A DNA stretch of 64,000 nucleotides from JAYQKL01 sp965243245 (GCA_965243245.1 OZ251536.1:310001-374000); one strand, 5' to 3'; shown: positions 1-8,385, numbered from the stretch's first letter. Numbers and translations: made by a program. The notes: generated by a model not told the origin, from the letters alone.

Positions 1-297
1 AGAGCGTCCATAAGAAACAGCTGGCACTTTGTAATCAATGCACATGTCAATGATACGGCTGGCGTCTTTTTGGAAGGAATGAATATTAACCCCAAATGGA
101 TTTGAGGTGGCTTGCTTTATTGTTTTAATTTCGGCTTCGCATTCATCTGCATCCATGACGGCCGCCGCCAGAAACCCCATCGCCCCCGCCCGCACAGTGG
201 CTTGAACAAGACGCGAGGTTGCCACCCAGCCCATCGCCGTTTGAATAATCGGATACCGGCATCCCAAAATGCGCGTGAGGGGCGTTTGCATAGTCAT
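1..297 (-). CDS. ipdC: Nitronate-monooxygenase-family protein, IpdC-like (partial)
   Basis: The minus strand from an ATG at 297 reads 99 open codons off the left edge, beginning MTMQTPLTRILGCRYPIIQ and continuing through AMGWVAT and GVNIHSF. This is the N-terminal part of the FMN-binding TIM barrel of the 2-nitropropane dioxygenase/nitronate monooxygenase family. In mycobacteria the family member IpdC is encoded beside ipdA, ipdB and echA20 and is needed for breakdown of the C/D-ring propanoate of steroids. The same neighbours stand here, so the IpdC assignment rests on family plus synteny. The start codon overlaps the TAA of the preceding crotonase gene (TAATG), so the two are translationally coupled as the tail of the hsa/ipd operon. 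The C-terminal two thirds lie outside the window. Confidence 0.8.
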   Translation of the reverse strand, partial: MTMQTPLTRILGCRYPIIQTAMGWVATSRLVQATVRAGAMGFLAAAVMDADECEAEIKTIKQATSNPFGVNIHSFQKDASRIIDMCIDYKVPAVSYGRS

Positions 298-1199
298 TAG
301 CCGTTCTTTTCTTTATTACTTTTAGCCATTTTCTTGCCATCAAAACCAGCAATGTAGTCTCCCTTAGCGATGGTATTTTGGGCATGTGCAAAATGGTGCA
401 TAGCATAAACCCCTTCCATGCCGGTTTTTTTGCCCTGCAAGTTTTCAATATGATTGCAAGCCTGCTTGGTTAAAAGCGAAGCCATGCGCGGTTGCTTGGC
501 AATTTTTTGAGCCATCTCAGTAACGGTTATGTCTAGCGCGGCGCGCGGCACAACTTTATTAATCATGCCGGCCGCTAAGACGCGTTCGCTAGACCAGCGT
601 TCGCCTAAGAGTAAAAACTCTTTGGCAAGGCGCACATTTAACTCAAATGGATGCGCAAAATATTCAACGCCCGGAAACCCCATTTGCACAACCGGGTCTT
701 GGAAAAAAGCATCATCCGAGGCAACAATCAAATCACACACCCATGCCAGCATAAGCCCACCCGCAATACAGCCGCCATGCACTTGGGCAATCGTGGGCTT
801 GGGCGCTTCACGCCATCTATGGCAAAACCCAAGATAAACTTCCATCTCACGAATATAGGCTTTTTCTGCACCCGGCTTATTATCATGATTATAAATCAAG
901 CCACGTCTGTCATCGCGTCCAATGTCAAAATCTCTGCCCGGAGTCCCAATATCATGCCCCGCAGAAAAATGCTTACCCATCGCTTTTAGCACAATCACCT
1001 TCACATCATCATCGCCTATAGCCTTGTAAAAAGCATCATCAAGCGCATAGAGCATCTGACCGTTTTGGCTGTTGTGATATTGGGGGCGATTTAAAGTGAG
1101 GTAAGCAATGGTATCTTTCACTTCATAAAGAATTGGGTTTTCTTCTTCATAAATGACTTCTTTTTCAATGCGTGGGACTGTTTCGTTGTCTTGGCTCAT
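297..1199 (-). CDS. Crotonase-family enoyl-CoA hydratase/hydrolase, candidate EchA20 role
   Basis: A 300-residue crotonase-fold protein. FSAGHDIG and GGCIAGG form the oxyanion-hole elements that bind the CoA thioester. By eye, the two catalytic glutamates of classical enoyl-CoA hydratases are replaced: the GGCE position reads GGLM and the PE position reads PV. Simple hydration is therefore doubtful and a thioester-dependent ring hydrolysis is plausible. In the mycobacterial steroid pathway the crotonase EchA20 opens ring D next to IpdA, IpdB and IpdC, and this gene sits in the same place. It is longer than EchA20 (about 250 residues) because of an N-terminal extension and a middle insertion, so orthology is not certain. 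Confidence 0.75.
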   Translation of the reverse strand: MSQDNETVPRIEKEVIYEEENPILYEVKDTIAYLTLNRPQYHNSQNGQMLYALDDAFYKAIGDDDVKVIVLKAMGKHFSAGHDIGTPGRDFDIGRDDRRGLIYNHDNKPGAEKAYIREMEVYLGFCHRWREAPKPTIAQVHGGCIAGGLMLAWVCDLIVASDDAFFQDPVVQMGFPGVEYFAHPFELNVRLAKEFLLLGERWSSERVLAAGMINKVVPRAALDITVTEMAQKIAKQPRMASLLTKQACNHIENLQGKKTGMEGVYAMHHFAHAQNTIAKGDYIAGFDGKKMAKSNKEKNG

Positions 1200-1216
1200 G
1201 ATCTTGTACCTTTTTA

Positions 1217-2002
1217 TTATGGTTTAATGCCAGATGGATTGCCCTTGAATATTGTGGCACGTAAATTATGCGGATCCAACTCGTTAACGATAGCAAGCTG
1301 TTCTTGTGTCGGGGCTTTTGTTGTTGGAATATTATCCCGAATAACAAGCTCAAAACCCGTATTATCTTGAACTTCTTCAACACTTACACCCAGATGTAGC
1401 GATTTTACGGCAATTGCATGATTGTCACCAGAAAAATCAAGCACACATAAATTAGTAATAATGCATCTGTGGTCAAGCCCGCGTGGATATTTGCCGTCAG
1501 GATAACGCGCAAGGTTATAACCGGCCCCGCAAACCATATCCACTTCCCCCGATACAAATGCTTTTATATTATGGGCGGGGAAAAACATCGAGGTCCTATT
1601 ATTAACCGTATTGCCCGGCAACCCCCGCACGCCCAGCAAAGTGACTTTGGGCGCGCGATAGTCACCAATGGCGGATAGATTCATCTGACCAAATTTATCA
1701 ACCTGAACCGGCCCAACAAAAGCATGGCGATTACCATGCGCAATAATATCAAAAACCCGTTCATAGCCAATATGACCTTCTTTTTTGGGTTGATAGCCAT
1801 TGCGTTTGCCAACGGGCACTGGTTCTGAGACAAAATAATACTCACCATCAGACATCATCAAACCGGGCCGAATTGTCTTTTTCGCCAACGAACCAGCAAG
1901 GCGCGGCACAAGTCCGATGAGTGTGGCAAAAACTTCTGGCACTTCGTCTTCAAATATTTGCGCCCCTGCGGCAATACAAAGTTCTGCAAGTGTATAGCTC
2001 AT
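1217..2002 (-). CDS. ipdB: CoA-transferase family beta subunit, IpdB-like
   Basis: A 261-residue class I CoA-transferase beta-type subunit encoded 8 nt downstream of the alpha-type subunit. IpdAB belongs to the CoA-transferase fold but acts as a hydrolase that opens the last carbocycle (ring C) of the steroid nucleus as its CoA thioester. Segments such as GLVPRLAGSLAKKTIRPGLM near residue 30 and FVGPVQVDKFGQMNLSAIGD in the middle are typical of the family. Length matches mycobacterial IpdB (about 250). Pairing with IpdA and location between hsaC and a crotonase make IpdB much more likely than a 3-oxoacid CoA-transferase. Cytoplasmic heteromer with the next upstream product. Confidence 0.82.
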   Translation of the reverse strand: MSYTLAELCIAAGAQIFEDEVPEVFATLIGLVPRLAGSLAKKTIRPGLMMSDGEYYFVSEPVPVGKRNGYQPKKEGHIGYERVFDIIAHGNRHAFVGPVQVDKFGQMNLSAIGDYRAPKVTLLGVRGLPGNTVNNRTSMFFPAHNIKAFVSGEVDMVCGAGYNLARYPDGKYPRGLDHRCIITNLCVLDFSGDNHAIAVKSLHLGVSVEEVQDNTGFELVIRDNIPTTKAPTQEQLAIVNELDPHNLRATIFKGNPSGIKP

Positions 2003-2010
2003 CTCAACCT

Positions 2011-2889
2011 CTAAAATATGGGCAAGGCAAGGGTGCGGATATAATCTTTACCGCCAACCGCCTCGATATAATCGTCAGCACTAACAAATTTGTCGTAATA
2101 TTCCTGCCAGCCATCACCGACCGCTTTTGAATATGTTTTAAGATGTTCAACATCAATACCGTAATCTGGACCATTAGAAGTTGGATGCGCCCCAAAGGGA
2201 GTTTGCGCGACACCCATAACCAAATTGCGTTCAATCGGCATCTGATTGATTTTCATGCTATCATCAAAAGCGGACGTGTCGACAAAGCTTTCAGTCGTTA
2301 AGAAAGATTTTTGCGCGGCGCGGCAGAACCATTCGTCAAAAAAGACATCTGGCCCACCAATATAGCTATTTCCCAGTTGATCCGCTTCTGTTACATGGCA
2401 AAGCGCAACATCAAGTGCAATCTTTGGCATCGCCACCAAGTGCTCGCCTTCATAGGGGTCTTGAATGATTTTAATGTTTGGGTTATGGGTGAGCACATCC
2501 GTTCCAAGTCCGGCACGGCAGGGCAGGAACGGCAGGTTTTGCGCCGCCGCTTTAAGCCCCAACTGAAACATCCCTTCATCAATTTCCATAACCTCAAATT
2601 CGCCCGCCGACCGTGCGCGGCGAAAATGTGCTTCCATGGGGATAACATCAAGAGAAACAAAGCCAAAAATTAGCTTCTTGATTTTCCCTGCGCTCGCCAG
2701 CATCCCGACATCACACCCGCCATAAGCAGCAATGGTTAAATCAGTGAGGTCAGACTTTAAAATCTCGCGGATTAATGCCATTGGCTTACGGCGTGCCCCC
2801 CAGCCACCAATACCGATAGTCATCCCGCTTTCAAGTTGAGCGACAATATCTTGAACGCTTATTCTTTTATCTATTACTGTTGCGGGCAT
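2011..2889 (-). CDS. ipdA: CoA-transferase family alpha subunit, IpdA-like
   Basis: A 292-residue CoA-transferase alpha-type subunit, the same length as mycobacterial IpdA. The N-terminus has the glycine-rich segment SGMTIGIGGWGARRKP at about residues 22-37, in the position of the CoA-binding GGFG-type loop. The product should pair with IpdB to hydrolyse the ring-C CoA intermediate late in steroid nucleus breakdown. The gene starts 1 nt after the hsaC stop on the minus strand, showing tight operon packing. Confidence in the CoA-transferase fold is very high; confidence in the IpdA role comes from length, pairing and operon context. Confidence 0.83.
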   Translation of the reverse strand: MPATVIDKRISVQDIVAQLESGMTIGIGGWGARRKPMALIREILKSDLTDLTIAAYGGCDVGMLASAGKIKKLIFGFVSLDVIPMEAHFRRARSAGEFEVMEIDEGMFQLGLKAAAQNLPFLPCRAGLGTDVLTHNPNIKIIQDPYEGEHLVAMPKIALDVALCHVTEADQLGNSYIGGPDVFFDEWFCRAAQKSFLTTESFVDTSAFDDSMKINQMPIERNLVMGVAQTPFGAHPTSNGPDYGIDVEHLKTYSKAVGDGWQEYYDKFVSADDYIEAVGGKDYIRTLALPIF

Positions 2890-2890
2890 T

Positions 2891-3793
2891 TTAGCTTCCT
2901 ATTTGGGGGAAATCATATTCATGCCCCCAATAATCCCCTGATGTAGTTTTGGTTGGTGTAAATTTACTCCAATCTTCAACCGTAAGTCCATCATAACCAA
3001 CTTCAATGCCGATACCGCCCGGCGCAAAGAAATAAAAGGAAATCATCTCATCATTTGAATGACGCCCCAAACTGGCAAAAATATGCAATCCCGCCTGTTT
3101 GACGCGGTCCATACAATAGCCGACATCATCCATGGTTTTCATCTCGGCCATCAAATGAATGACCCCTGTCGGGTGCGGAAAATTATACAGCCCGACTGTA
3201 TGATGGCGCGGATTATTCGCATGCATGAACAAAATACGTTGCTCTGGTAATCCTTCGGCAGGCGGGGGTAGGGTCAGCTCATCACTAATCTCAAAGCCGC
3301 ATAATTGGGTGTAAAATTCTTCTGTTGCAAGGTTTTCAGGTGCCGGTAAAACAAGGTGCCCAAGCCCCATATCACCCGTCACAAATCCAGAAACCCCCGC
3401 GCCCGCTTCAAACGCACTGCCGCTATCGCGGGTATGATAAATTTCTAAACAATTGCCAGAAGGGTCCTGACAAAAAGCATATTCAGCAACCGCGCGGCGT
3501 TTGGCTTCATCCGCATCGCCCCGTGTCACCTCAACGCCCGCCAATGACAGCTTTTCGATTAAAGCTTCATAATCTTGCGCAGATGCCATTTCATATCCGG
3601 TTGCAAAGAGTTTTTCTTCATTACTTTTTTCAATCATATAGCGAAAGGGAGCCTCATCCATCTTAAGATAAACCGCATCTTTACGATCCGCGCGCGCCGC
3701 TTTTTTGAAACCAAGAACCGTTTGCGCAAAATCAGACCATGCCATAGGATCCTGCATGCCCAAAATAACGTAACCTAAACGTAATATTCCCAT
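2891..3793 (-). CDS. hsaC: Extradiol ring-cleavage dioxygenase, HsaC-like
   Basis: A 300-residue type I extradiol dioxygenase with two vicinal-oxygen-chelate domains. The Fe(II) ligands are visible as H146 (GLGHLVL), H213 (GVIHLM) and E264 (GIEVGYDG), spaced as in biphenyl-diol dioxygenases. In the steroid pathway HsaC meta-cleaves the catechol 3,4-DHSA made from ring A. A longer reading frame opens at 3808, overlapping the hsaD stop as ATGA, but the ATG at 3793 has a strong GAAGGAG ribosome site just upstream and gives the usual MGILRLGYV family N-terminus, so 3793 is chosen. Neighbours hsaD (upstream) and ipdA (downstream) support the role over biphenyl catabolism. Confidence 0.85.
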   Translation of the reverse strand: MGILRLGYVILGMQDPMAWSDFAQTVLGFKKAARADRKDAVYLKMDEAPFRYMIEKSNEEKLFATGYEMASAQDYEALIEKLSLAGVEVTRGDADEAKRRAVAEYAFCQDPSGNCLEIYHTRDSGSAFEAGAGVSGFVTGDMGLGHLVLPAPENLATEEFYTQLCGFEISDELTLPPPAEGLPEQRILFMHANNPRHHTVGLYNFPHPTGVIHLMAEMKTMDDVGYCMDRVKQAGLHIFASLGRHSNDEMISFYFFAPGGIGIEVGYDGLTVEDWSKFTPTKTTSGDYWGHEYDFPQIGS

Positions 3794-3804
3794 TTTGTGC
3801 TCCT

Positions 3805-4638
3805 TCAATCGTTTAATAAAAAGTCTAAGCTAACCGCATTAAACATGCGCGGATGCTCAATCATAACCCAATGCCCGCAAGCATTCACCTCAATTAGCCG
3901 CGATGTCGCGTTGGCGCGCAAACATTTTTCTTTACCAGCTGGCGGCATGAATAAATCATCGGCACCCCAAAATGTCAAAATAGGATGAGATAACTCTTGC
4001 AAATGGGCTCCAAGATTGGGCGTTTTCATCGTGGTCAGAACTTCTGGCGGCTGTGTCTGAGCGATTTCCCAGCGCATTGAAACCAACGGCTCATTCACCA
4101 ACGCGTCATCATATACAAAATGATGCATAACAGCCCGTAATGTCTCTTCGCTCATGCCGTTTCGGGTGGCTTCCATCATTTTGGCAATGCCCGGCATGGT
4201 GAAATAATCTTGTTGCTCTTCAAGACAACCCGGCCCCATCAAGATCAGCTTTTTGACAAAGTCAGGATTATTCAAAGCAATTTGAATGGCAATACCGCCG
4301 CCAAGAGAATTGCCAACAAAATGACAAGAAGTTACGTCCAAGCTGGCAAGTCCTGCCATTAGTGTGTCGCAAAAAAGCTGTAGTGTATAGTCACCCAGAT
4401 CGGTTGGTTTGTCAGAATATCCAAAACCAATCATATCGGGGAGTAATACATAAAAACCAGCATCTGCAAAAACCTGCGCGTTTTTATGGAAATTAGCATA
4501 GGCACTATTGCCGGGGCCCGAGCCGTGGAGAAAAACCACGACGGGATCTTTTGGTTTCCCGAAAGTCAGGAAATGCATTTTAATTGGGCCCGCCTTGACA
4601 TATTGACCTTCTGGTGGCCGTGTCAGAGATTCAGCCAT
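3805..4638 (-). CDS. hsaD: Meta-cleavage product alpha/beta hydrolase, HsaD-like
   Basis: A 277-residue alpha/beta hydrolase of the C-C bond hydrolase (BphD/HsaD) group. The oxyanion loop HGSGPG (38-43), the nucleophile elbow GNSLGG with S111, an acid region WGADDLF and the general base in CGHWVMIEHP form a complete catalytic triad. HsaD splits 4,9-DSHA into the C/D-ring propanoate (HIP) and a hydroxyhexadienoate. The start ATG overlaps the hsaA stop (TAATG), so translation is coupled. No genes for the downstream hydroxydienoate steps (HsaE/F/G) are seen in this window; they may lie elsewhere. Confidence 0.85.
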   Translation of the reverse strand: MAESLTRPPEGQYVKAGPIKMHFLTFGKPKDPVVVFLHGSGPGNSAYANFHKNAQVFADAGFYVLLPDMIGFGYSDKPTDLGDYTLQLFCDTLMAGLASLDVTSCHFVGNSLGGGIAIQIALNNPDFVKKLILMGPGCLEEQQDYFTMPGIAKMMEATRNGMSEETLRAVMHHFVYDDALVNEPLVSMRWEIAQTQPPEVLTTMKTPNLGAHLQELSHPILTFWGADDLFMPPAGKEKCLRANATSRLIEVNACGHWVMIEHPRMFNAVSLDFLLND

Positions 4639-5810
4639 TAGATAAACACATCCGTATTTTCGCCCGTGAGATATATACCGCCCAAATTACGCGCAAATCC
4701 GACGGGGTTATTTGCAACATGCGCACGGGCAATATGAATATCATGCCAGATATCTTGAATCGGTGCGCCATCAAAGACACTTCGCCCACCTGCGACATCA
4801 AATAATAGGTCAACCGCTTGCATCATGCGTTCAATGACGAGGCTAGCTTGGTAACGATATTTCACACGGTCAATGATTGGAATATCTTCACCTGCCTCAA
4901 CTTTAGTCATCATCGCGTCAAAATTCTGAAAGATGATGGCTTCTGTTTCATCAATGAGATTGGCAGCTTGTGCCACGCGTGTGGTGATATCAGGGTCACC
5001 GGCAAGCCGGGTTGGGTCGGTTGAGCTATTTGTCGCATTTTCAATGAACAGACGAAGCGCATGTTTGGCGGCACCGATAGCAGGCGAGGATACGACGCGC
5101 ACAAACCACTGCGCCCACGGGATTGTATACATTGGGTTTTCTTGGTGCGAGACGCGATTAAAGCCATCCATTTGGTGATGTGTTCTGTGTTCAGGGACGA
5201 AGACGGGTTTATCGATGACAATATCATTTGACCCTGTTGCATGTAGCCCCATAGGAAACCATGTGTCTTCGATTTCATAGTCGCTACGCGGGAGCAAGAA
5301 TGTTCTATAATGGACGCCCGATGGATGGTCATGGATAACGCCGCCCAGTAGCACCCAATCACAATGAGCCGACCCGCTACTCCAGCCCCAACGCCCAGAA
5401 AACTCAAAGCCGCCCGCCACGGTTTTAACTTTAGCCCCGACCGGGTTGTAAGAAGATGAGATGAGGGTGTCGGCACCTGTTGCATAGACGTCTTCGGCCG
5501 CTTGAGGCGGCATGATTGAGAGCTGATAGGCATGAACGGCGATAATGCCTGATACCCATGCGGTACTCATATCTTGTTCTGCGATTTCCAAGGAGGCTTT
5601 GAAAAACGCTTGCGGGGTGATTTCAAGTCCGCCATATTTTTTTGGTAAAACGGAACGGAAGTAACCCGTTTTGCGAATTGCCTCAATGCTCTTTTGAGGG
5701 ATTTGGCGGTTTTTTCGACCTTGCGCGGCGGTTTTAGAAATTATCTCAAGAGCGGGGCTAATATCCAATATAGCTGGTGATTTAGATGCTTGTGTTGGTG
5801 CTTGTGGCAT
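4638..5810 (-). CDS. hsaA: Flavin-dependent monooxygenase of the acyl-CoA dehydrogenase fold, HsaA-like
   Basis: A 390-residue protein of the acyl-CoA-dehydrogenase-like oxygenase group (HsaA, HpaH C2, DszC). YRYQASLVIERMMQAVDLLF and FDVAGGRSVF in the C-terminal third resemble the group-D flavin monooxygenases rather than true acyl-CoA dehydrogenases. HsaA hydroxylates 3-HSA to the catechol 3,4-DHSA using reduced flavin from a separate reductase, here most likely the product of 10272-11216. It is the first gene of a seven-gene minus-strand operon. A ribosome site (CCAAGGAA) formed by the end of a 10-bp tandem repeat precedes the ATG. An inverted repeat further upstream is a candidate operator. 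Confidence 0.83.
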   Translation of the reverse strand: MPQAPTQASKSPAILDISPALEIISKTAAQGRKNRQIPQKSIEAIRKTGYFRSVLPKKYGGLEITPQAFFKASLEIAEQDMSTAWVSGIIAVHAYQLSIMPPQAAEDVYATGADTLISSSYNPVGAKVKTVAGGFEFSGRWGWSSGSAHCDWVLLGGVIHDHPSGVHYRTFLLPRSDYEIEDTWFPMGLHATGSNDIVIDKPVFVPEHRTHHQMDGFNRVSHQENPMYTIPWAQWFVRVVSSPAIGAAKHALRLFIENATNSSTDPTRLAGDPDITTRVAQAANLIDETEAIIFQNFDAMMTKVEAGEDIPIIDRVKYRYQASLVIERMMQAVDLLFDVAGGRSVFDGAPIQDIWHDIHIARAHVANNPVGFARNLGGIYLTGENTDVFI

Positions 5811-5820
5811 GTTTTCATTC

Positions 5821-5860
5821 CTTGGATAAATTTGGATAAACTTGGATAAACTTGGGCAAA
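5821..5860. repeat. 10-bp tandem repeat, four copies, in the hsaA leader
   Basis: Four consecutive 10-nt units (CTTGGATAAA, TTTGGATAAA, CTTGGATAAA, CTTGGGCAAA) fill the space between the hsaA start and the upstream inverted repeat. The end nearest the gene supplies the Shine-Dalgarno sequence of hsaA. A period of 10 is close to one DNA helical turn. Function unknown; expansion or contraction would change leader length. Confidence 0.8.
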
Positions 5861-5865
5861 TATGT

Positions 5866-5886
5866 CACAAGAATAGCAGACTTGTG
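5866..5886. promoter_or_regulatory. Inverted repeat CACAAG-N9-CTTGTG, candidate operator of the hsa/ipd operon
   Basis: A perfect 6-bp inverted repeat with 9-nt spacer lies about 60-75 nt upstream of the hsaA start, between the FadD3-like and hsaA genes. The half-sites CAAG/CTTG recall those of the mycobacterial KstR2 operator, although the spacing differs. A TATTCT hexamer on the minus strand overlaps the spacer and could be a -10 element, with a TTGATA 15 nt upstream. The operator function is inferred. Confidence 0.45.
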
Positions 5887-5973
5887 TCATTATCAAAAAG
5901 TTTTTTTACGCAAGCTTAATTTATTAACAGGTAAATGAAAGGCTCGCCAAATTTAAGAAACTGGAAATAAATT

Positions 5974-7500
5974 TTAGCGCGGCAACATAAATTTTTGTAC
6001 CTTACCAGAGGCGTTGCGCGGAAGCTCATCAACAAAATCTATCTGGCGCGGCACTTTAAAATTTGCCAGTTTTTCACGTGACCATGCGATAATCTGCTCA
6101 TCTGTTACCTGACTATTTTGTTTTTTAACCACATAAGCGCGTGGCACCTCCCCAAGGCGTTCATCCTTCATGCCCGTGACGGCGACATCGGCAATACCTG
6201 AGTTTAACAAAAGAGACTGCTCAACCTCAGCAGGATAGCAATTAAAACCACCGACAATAATCATATCCTTTTTACGGTCAGTGATTTTAATATAGCCTTT
6301 GGCATCTTGGCGTCCTATGTCTCCGGTCTTGAGCCAACCATCTGGCGTGATGGCCTCGCGCGTGGCGACCGGATCGTCAAGATAGCCCTTCATAACATTA
6401 AATCCGCGCACCCAAATCTCACCTTCTTCGCCAGCAGCCACATCATTGCCATCGTCATCCACCATGCGCAGCTGGGTATCAGCAAGAGGCTTACCGCATG
6501 TCGTGGCAATGGTCGTGAAGTCATCCTTTTGAGAACATAAAGTCACCACGCCAGACGATTCTGTCAGCCCATAAGCCGAATAAACATGATCAATGCCGAG
6601 CACATTGACCATTTTCTCAATCAAATCAACCGGAATGACCGCCGCTCCCGTGGTGGCGATTCGCAAAGAAGAAATATCATACTCACCCAGCCTGTCATGA
6701 GCGAGCAGGCTTTGGAATATAGTTGGCGCACCCGGCATGACAGATATTTTTTGCTCTTGAATACGTTGCAGAACATCCTCGACATCAAACACACTCAGAG
6801 GGTAAATTGTCGCCCCCTGTATGAGGCAAGCCAGCCACCCCGCCTTATATCCAAAGCTGTGAAAAAAGGGATTAACAATCAGATAGCGGTCCTTATGAGT
6901 TATGCCAATGGCATTTGAAAAAATTTCAAACACAGCAATATTTTGTCCATGCGTTATCATGACCCCTTTTGGCAGACCCGTCGTGCCAGAGGTGAAGATA
7001 ATATCGGCAAGGTCAGCGGGCTTAACTTGGGCGCATGCGCTTATGCTAAGGGGCGTTGCATTTTTGATGAAACTCTCAAAAACCCCTAGATCAGAAGCAT
7101 CGCGGATGAGGATGGTATGCTCTAATTTTGGTAAATCCTCGCCTTTAAGCATTGCCGGATAATTAAGGTCAAGGAATCCATCAACCGTGAGTAAAAATTT
7201 ACACCCAGAGCGTCTTAGAATATCAGCTGCTTCGGGGCCTTTATATCGTGTGTTTAATGTCACCAGCACCGCGCCCAGACATTGCCCCGCAAGGGCTGAA
7301 ATAACCCATTCGGCGCAGTTTGGTGCCCAAATTGCAAAATGGTCGTCTTTTTGTAATCCTTTGGCTTTTAGCGCGCCGGCTGTTTGGAGAACTTTTTCCA
7401 GCAATTGGCTATAGTTAAGCTTCCACCCATCATCAATCAGAGCAGGGTTTTGAGGGTGCTTTTGCGTTGTTTCAATGAGTGTTTGAGGAATTGTTTTCAT
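5974..7500 (-). CDS. fadD3: Acyl-CoA synthetase (AMP-forming), FadD3-like
   Basis: A 508-residue ANL-superfamily ligase. The P-loop-like motif FTSGTTGLPKGV lies near residue 170, YGLTESSGVV near 325, the hinge KTGDIGRQD near 395 and the C-terminal catalytic lysine in NASGKVQKF. Such enzymes form an acyl-adenylate and transfer it to CoA. Placement between hsaA and an IpdF-like dehydrogenase points to FadD3, which activates the HIP propanoate side chain of the C/D rings. It is separated from hsaA by 163 nt containing its own operator-like sequence, so it may be a separate unit or read through into hsaA. Family assignment is certain; substrate is inferred. Confidence 0.78.
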   Translation of the reverse strand: MKTIPQTLIETTQKHPQNPALIDDGWKLNYSQLLEKVLQTAGALKAKGLQKDDHFAIWAPNCAEWVISALAGQCLGAVLVTLNTRYKGPEAADILRRSGCKFLLTVDGFLDLNYPAMLKGEDLPKLEHTILIRDASDLGVFESFIKNATPLSISACAQVKPADLADIIFTSGTTGLPKGVMITHGQNIAVFEIFSNAIGITHKDRYLIVNPFFHSFGYKAGWLACLIQGATIYPLSVFDVEDVLQRIQEQKISVMPGAPTIFQSLLAHDRLGEYDISSLRIATTGAAVIPVDLIEKMVNVLGIDHVYSAYGLTESSGVVTLCSQKDDFTTIATTCGKPLADTQLRMVDDDGNDVAAGEEGEIWVRGFNVMKGYLDDPVATREAITPDGWLKTGDIGRQDAKGYIKITDRKKDMIIVGGFNCYPAEVEQSLLLNSGIADVAVTGMKDERLGEVPRAYVVKKQNSQVTDEQIIAWSREKLANFKVPRQIDFVDELPRNASGKVQKFMLPR

Positions 7501-7611
7501 TTTTAACTTCTAAGTTTAAATAAATTTAAATATTCAGCTTGAATTAGTCTTAGACTTTTTGAGAATTTCAAGCAATATATTCGAATAATTATCTTTATGA
7601 GGTGAGCTCCA
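7501..7611. promoter_or_regulatory. Divergent promoter region between fadD3-like and ipdF-like genes
   Basis: An A+T-rich 111-nt interval between divergent starts. It holds a spaced inverted repeat GCTTGAA (7537-7543) and TTCAAGC (7567-7573), with centres exactly 30 bp apart, about three helical turns. The CTTG/CAAG cores are shared with the inverted repeat before hsaA, suggesting one regulator. The SDR side ends in a GAGGTGAGCTCC ribosome site. Confidence 0.5.
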
Positions 7612-8385
7612 ATGTCTGACTTTTCAGATCAAATTATAATTGTTACAGGGGGAGGGCGTGGCATCGGCAGAGGCATTGCGACTTGTTTTGCCCGTGCGGG
7701 CGCACAGGTAGTGATTTGCGGGCGCACAGTACCAGAAGCCTTTGCGAGCGATATTAATGATAAAGTGACCTTTATCGCGTGTGATGTGCGTGAGCCTGAG
7801 CAAGTTGAGGCTTTGATAAAGGCAACAGATAATATTGCCGGTGAGTTTACGACCCTTATTAATAATGCTGGGGGAGGGCCGCCTGTTGCCAGTGCGCAAG
7901 CCAGTCCAAAATTGACGCAAGCTATTGTGCGGTTGAATTTACTTGCGCCCATTTACACGAGCCAATCAGCCTATCAACACTTTATGGCGCATAAGGTAAA
8001 AGGCTCTATCGTTAATATTTCAAGTGTTTCTGCCATTCGCTCGTCGCCCGGCTCAGTCGCTTATGGGGCGGCAAAGGCGGGCTTGCTGAGTGTCACAACA
8101 TCATTGGCGATGGAATGGGCGCCAGATGTGCGCGTCAATGCGATCATTGTTGGCTTGGTTAAAACGCCAGCCTCGGGCGAACATTATAATGGTGAAAAGG
8201 GCATGGCGCATCTTGCCAATGCACTGCCTATGAAGCGCATGGGAACCCCGCAAGATATTGCCAGTGCTTGTCTCTTTTTATCTGACCAAGCGAACTCTTA
8301 TGTGTCGGGTGCGTGCCTTGAAGTCTTTGGCGGCGGCGAGCCACCAAGCTTTTTGAAAATCACCCAAGAGGTTCTAAAGTTATAG
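7612..8385 (+). CDS. ipdF: Short-chain dehydrogenase, IpdF-like
   Basis: A 257-residue classical SDR with the nucleotide loop TGGGRGIGRG (13-22), NNAGG, the catalytic serine in NISSVSA and the YGAAK active-site pair. The C-terminus VFGGGEPPSFL and EWAPDVRVNAIIVGLVKT resemble the mycobacterial IpdF group, which oxidises the 5-hydroxy group of the C/D-ring propanoyl-CoA. Divergent from the FadD3-like ligase that would make its substrate. The C-terminal resemblance is from memory of the family; a plain 3-oxoacyl reductase remains possible. Confidence 0.68.
   Translation: MSDFSDQIIIVTGGGRGIGRGIATCFARAGAQVVICGRTVPEAFASDINDKVTFIACDVREPEQVEALIKATDNIAGEFTTLINNAGGGPPVASAQASPKLTQAIVRLNLLAPIYTSQSAYQHFMAHKVKGSIVNISSVSAIRSSPGSVAYGAAKAGLLSVTTSLAMEWAPDVRVNAIIVGLVKTPASGEHYNGEKGMAHLANALPMKRMGTPQDIASACLFLSDQANSYVSGACLEVFGGGEPPSFLKITQEVLKL

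Noticed and set aside
143..448. 101-codon minus-strand frame overlapping the left-edge genes
   Set aside because: It lies in another frame across the ipdC start and the crotonase C-terminus and has no recognisable domain; the real genes explain this stretch.
4910..5533. 207-codon minus-strand frame inside hsaA
   Set aside because: Entirely nested in the hsaA coding region in another frame, with serine- and arginine-rich nonsense-like composition.
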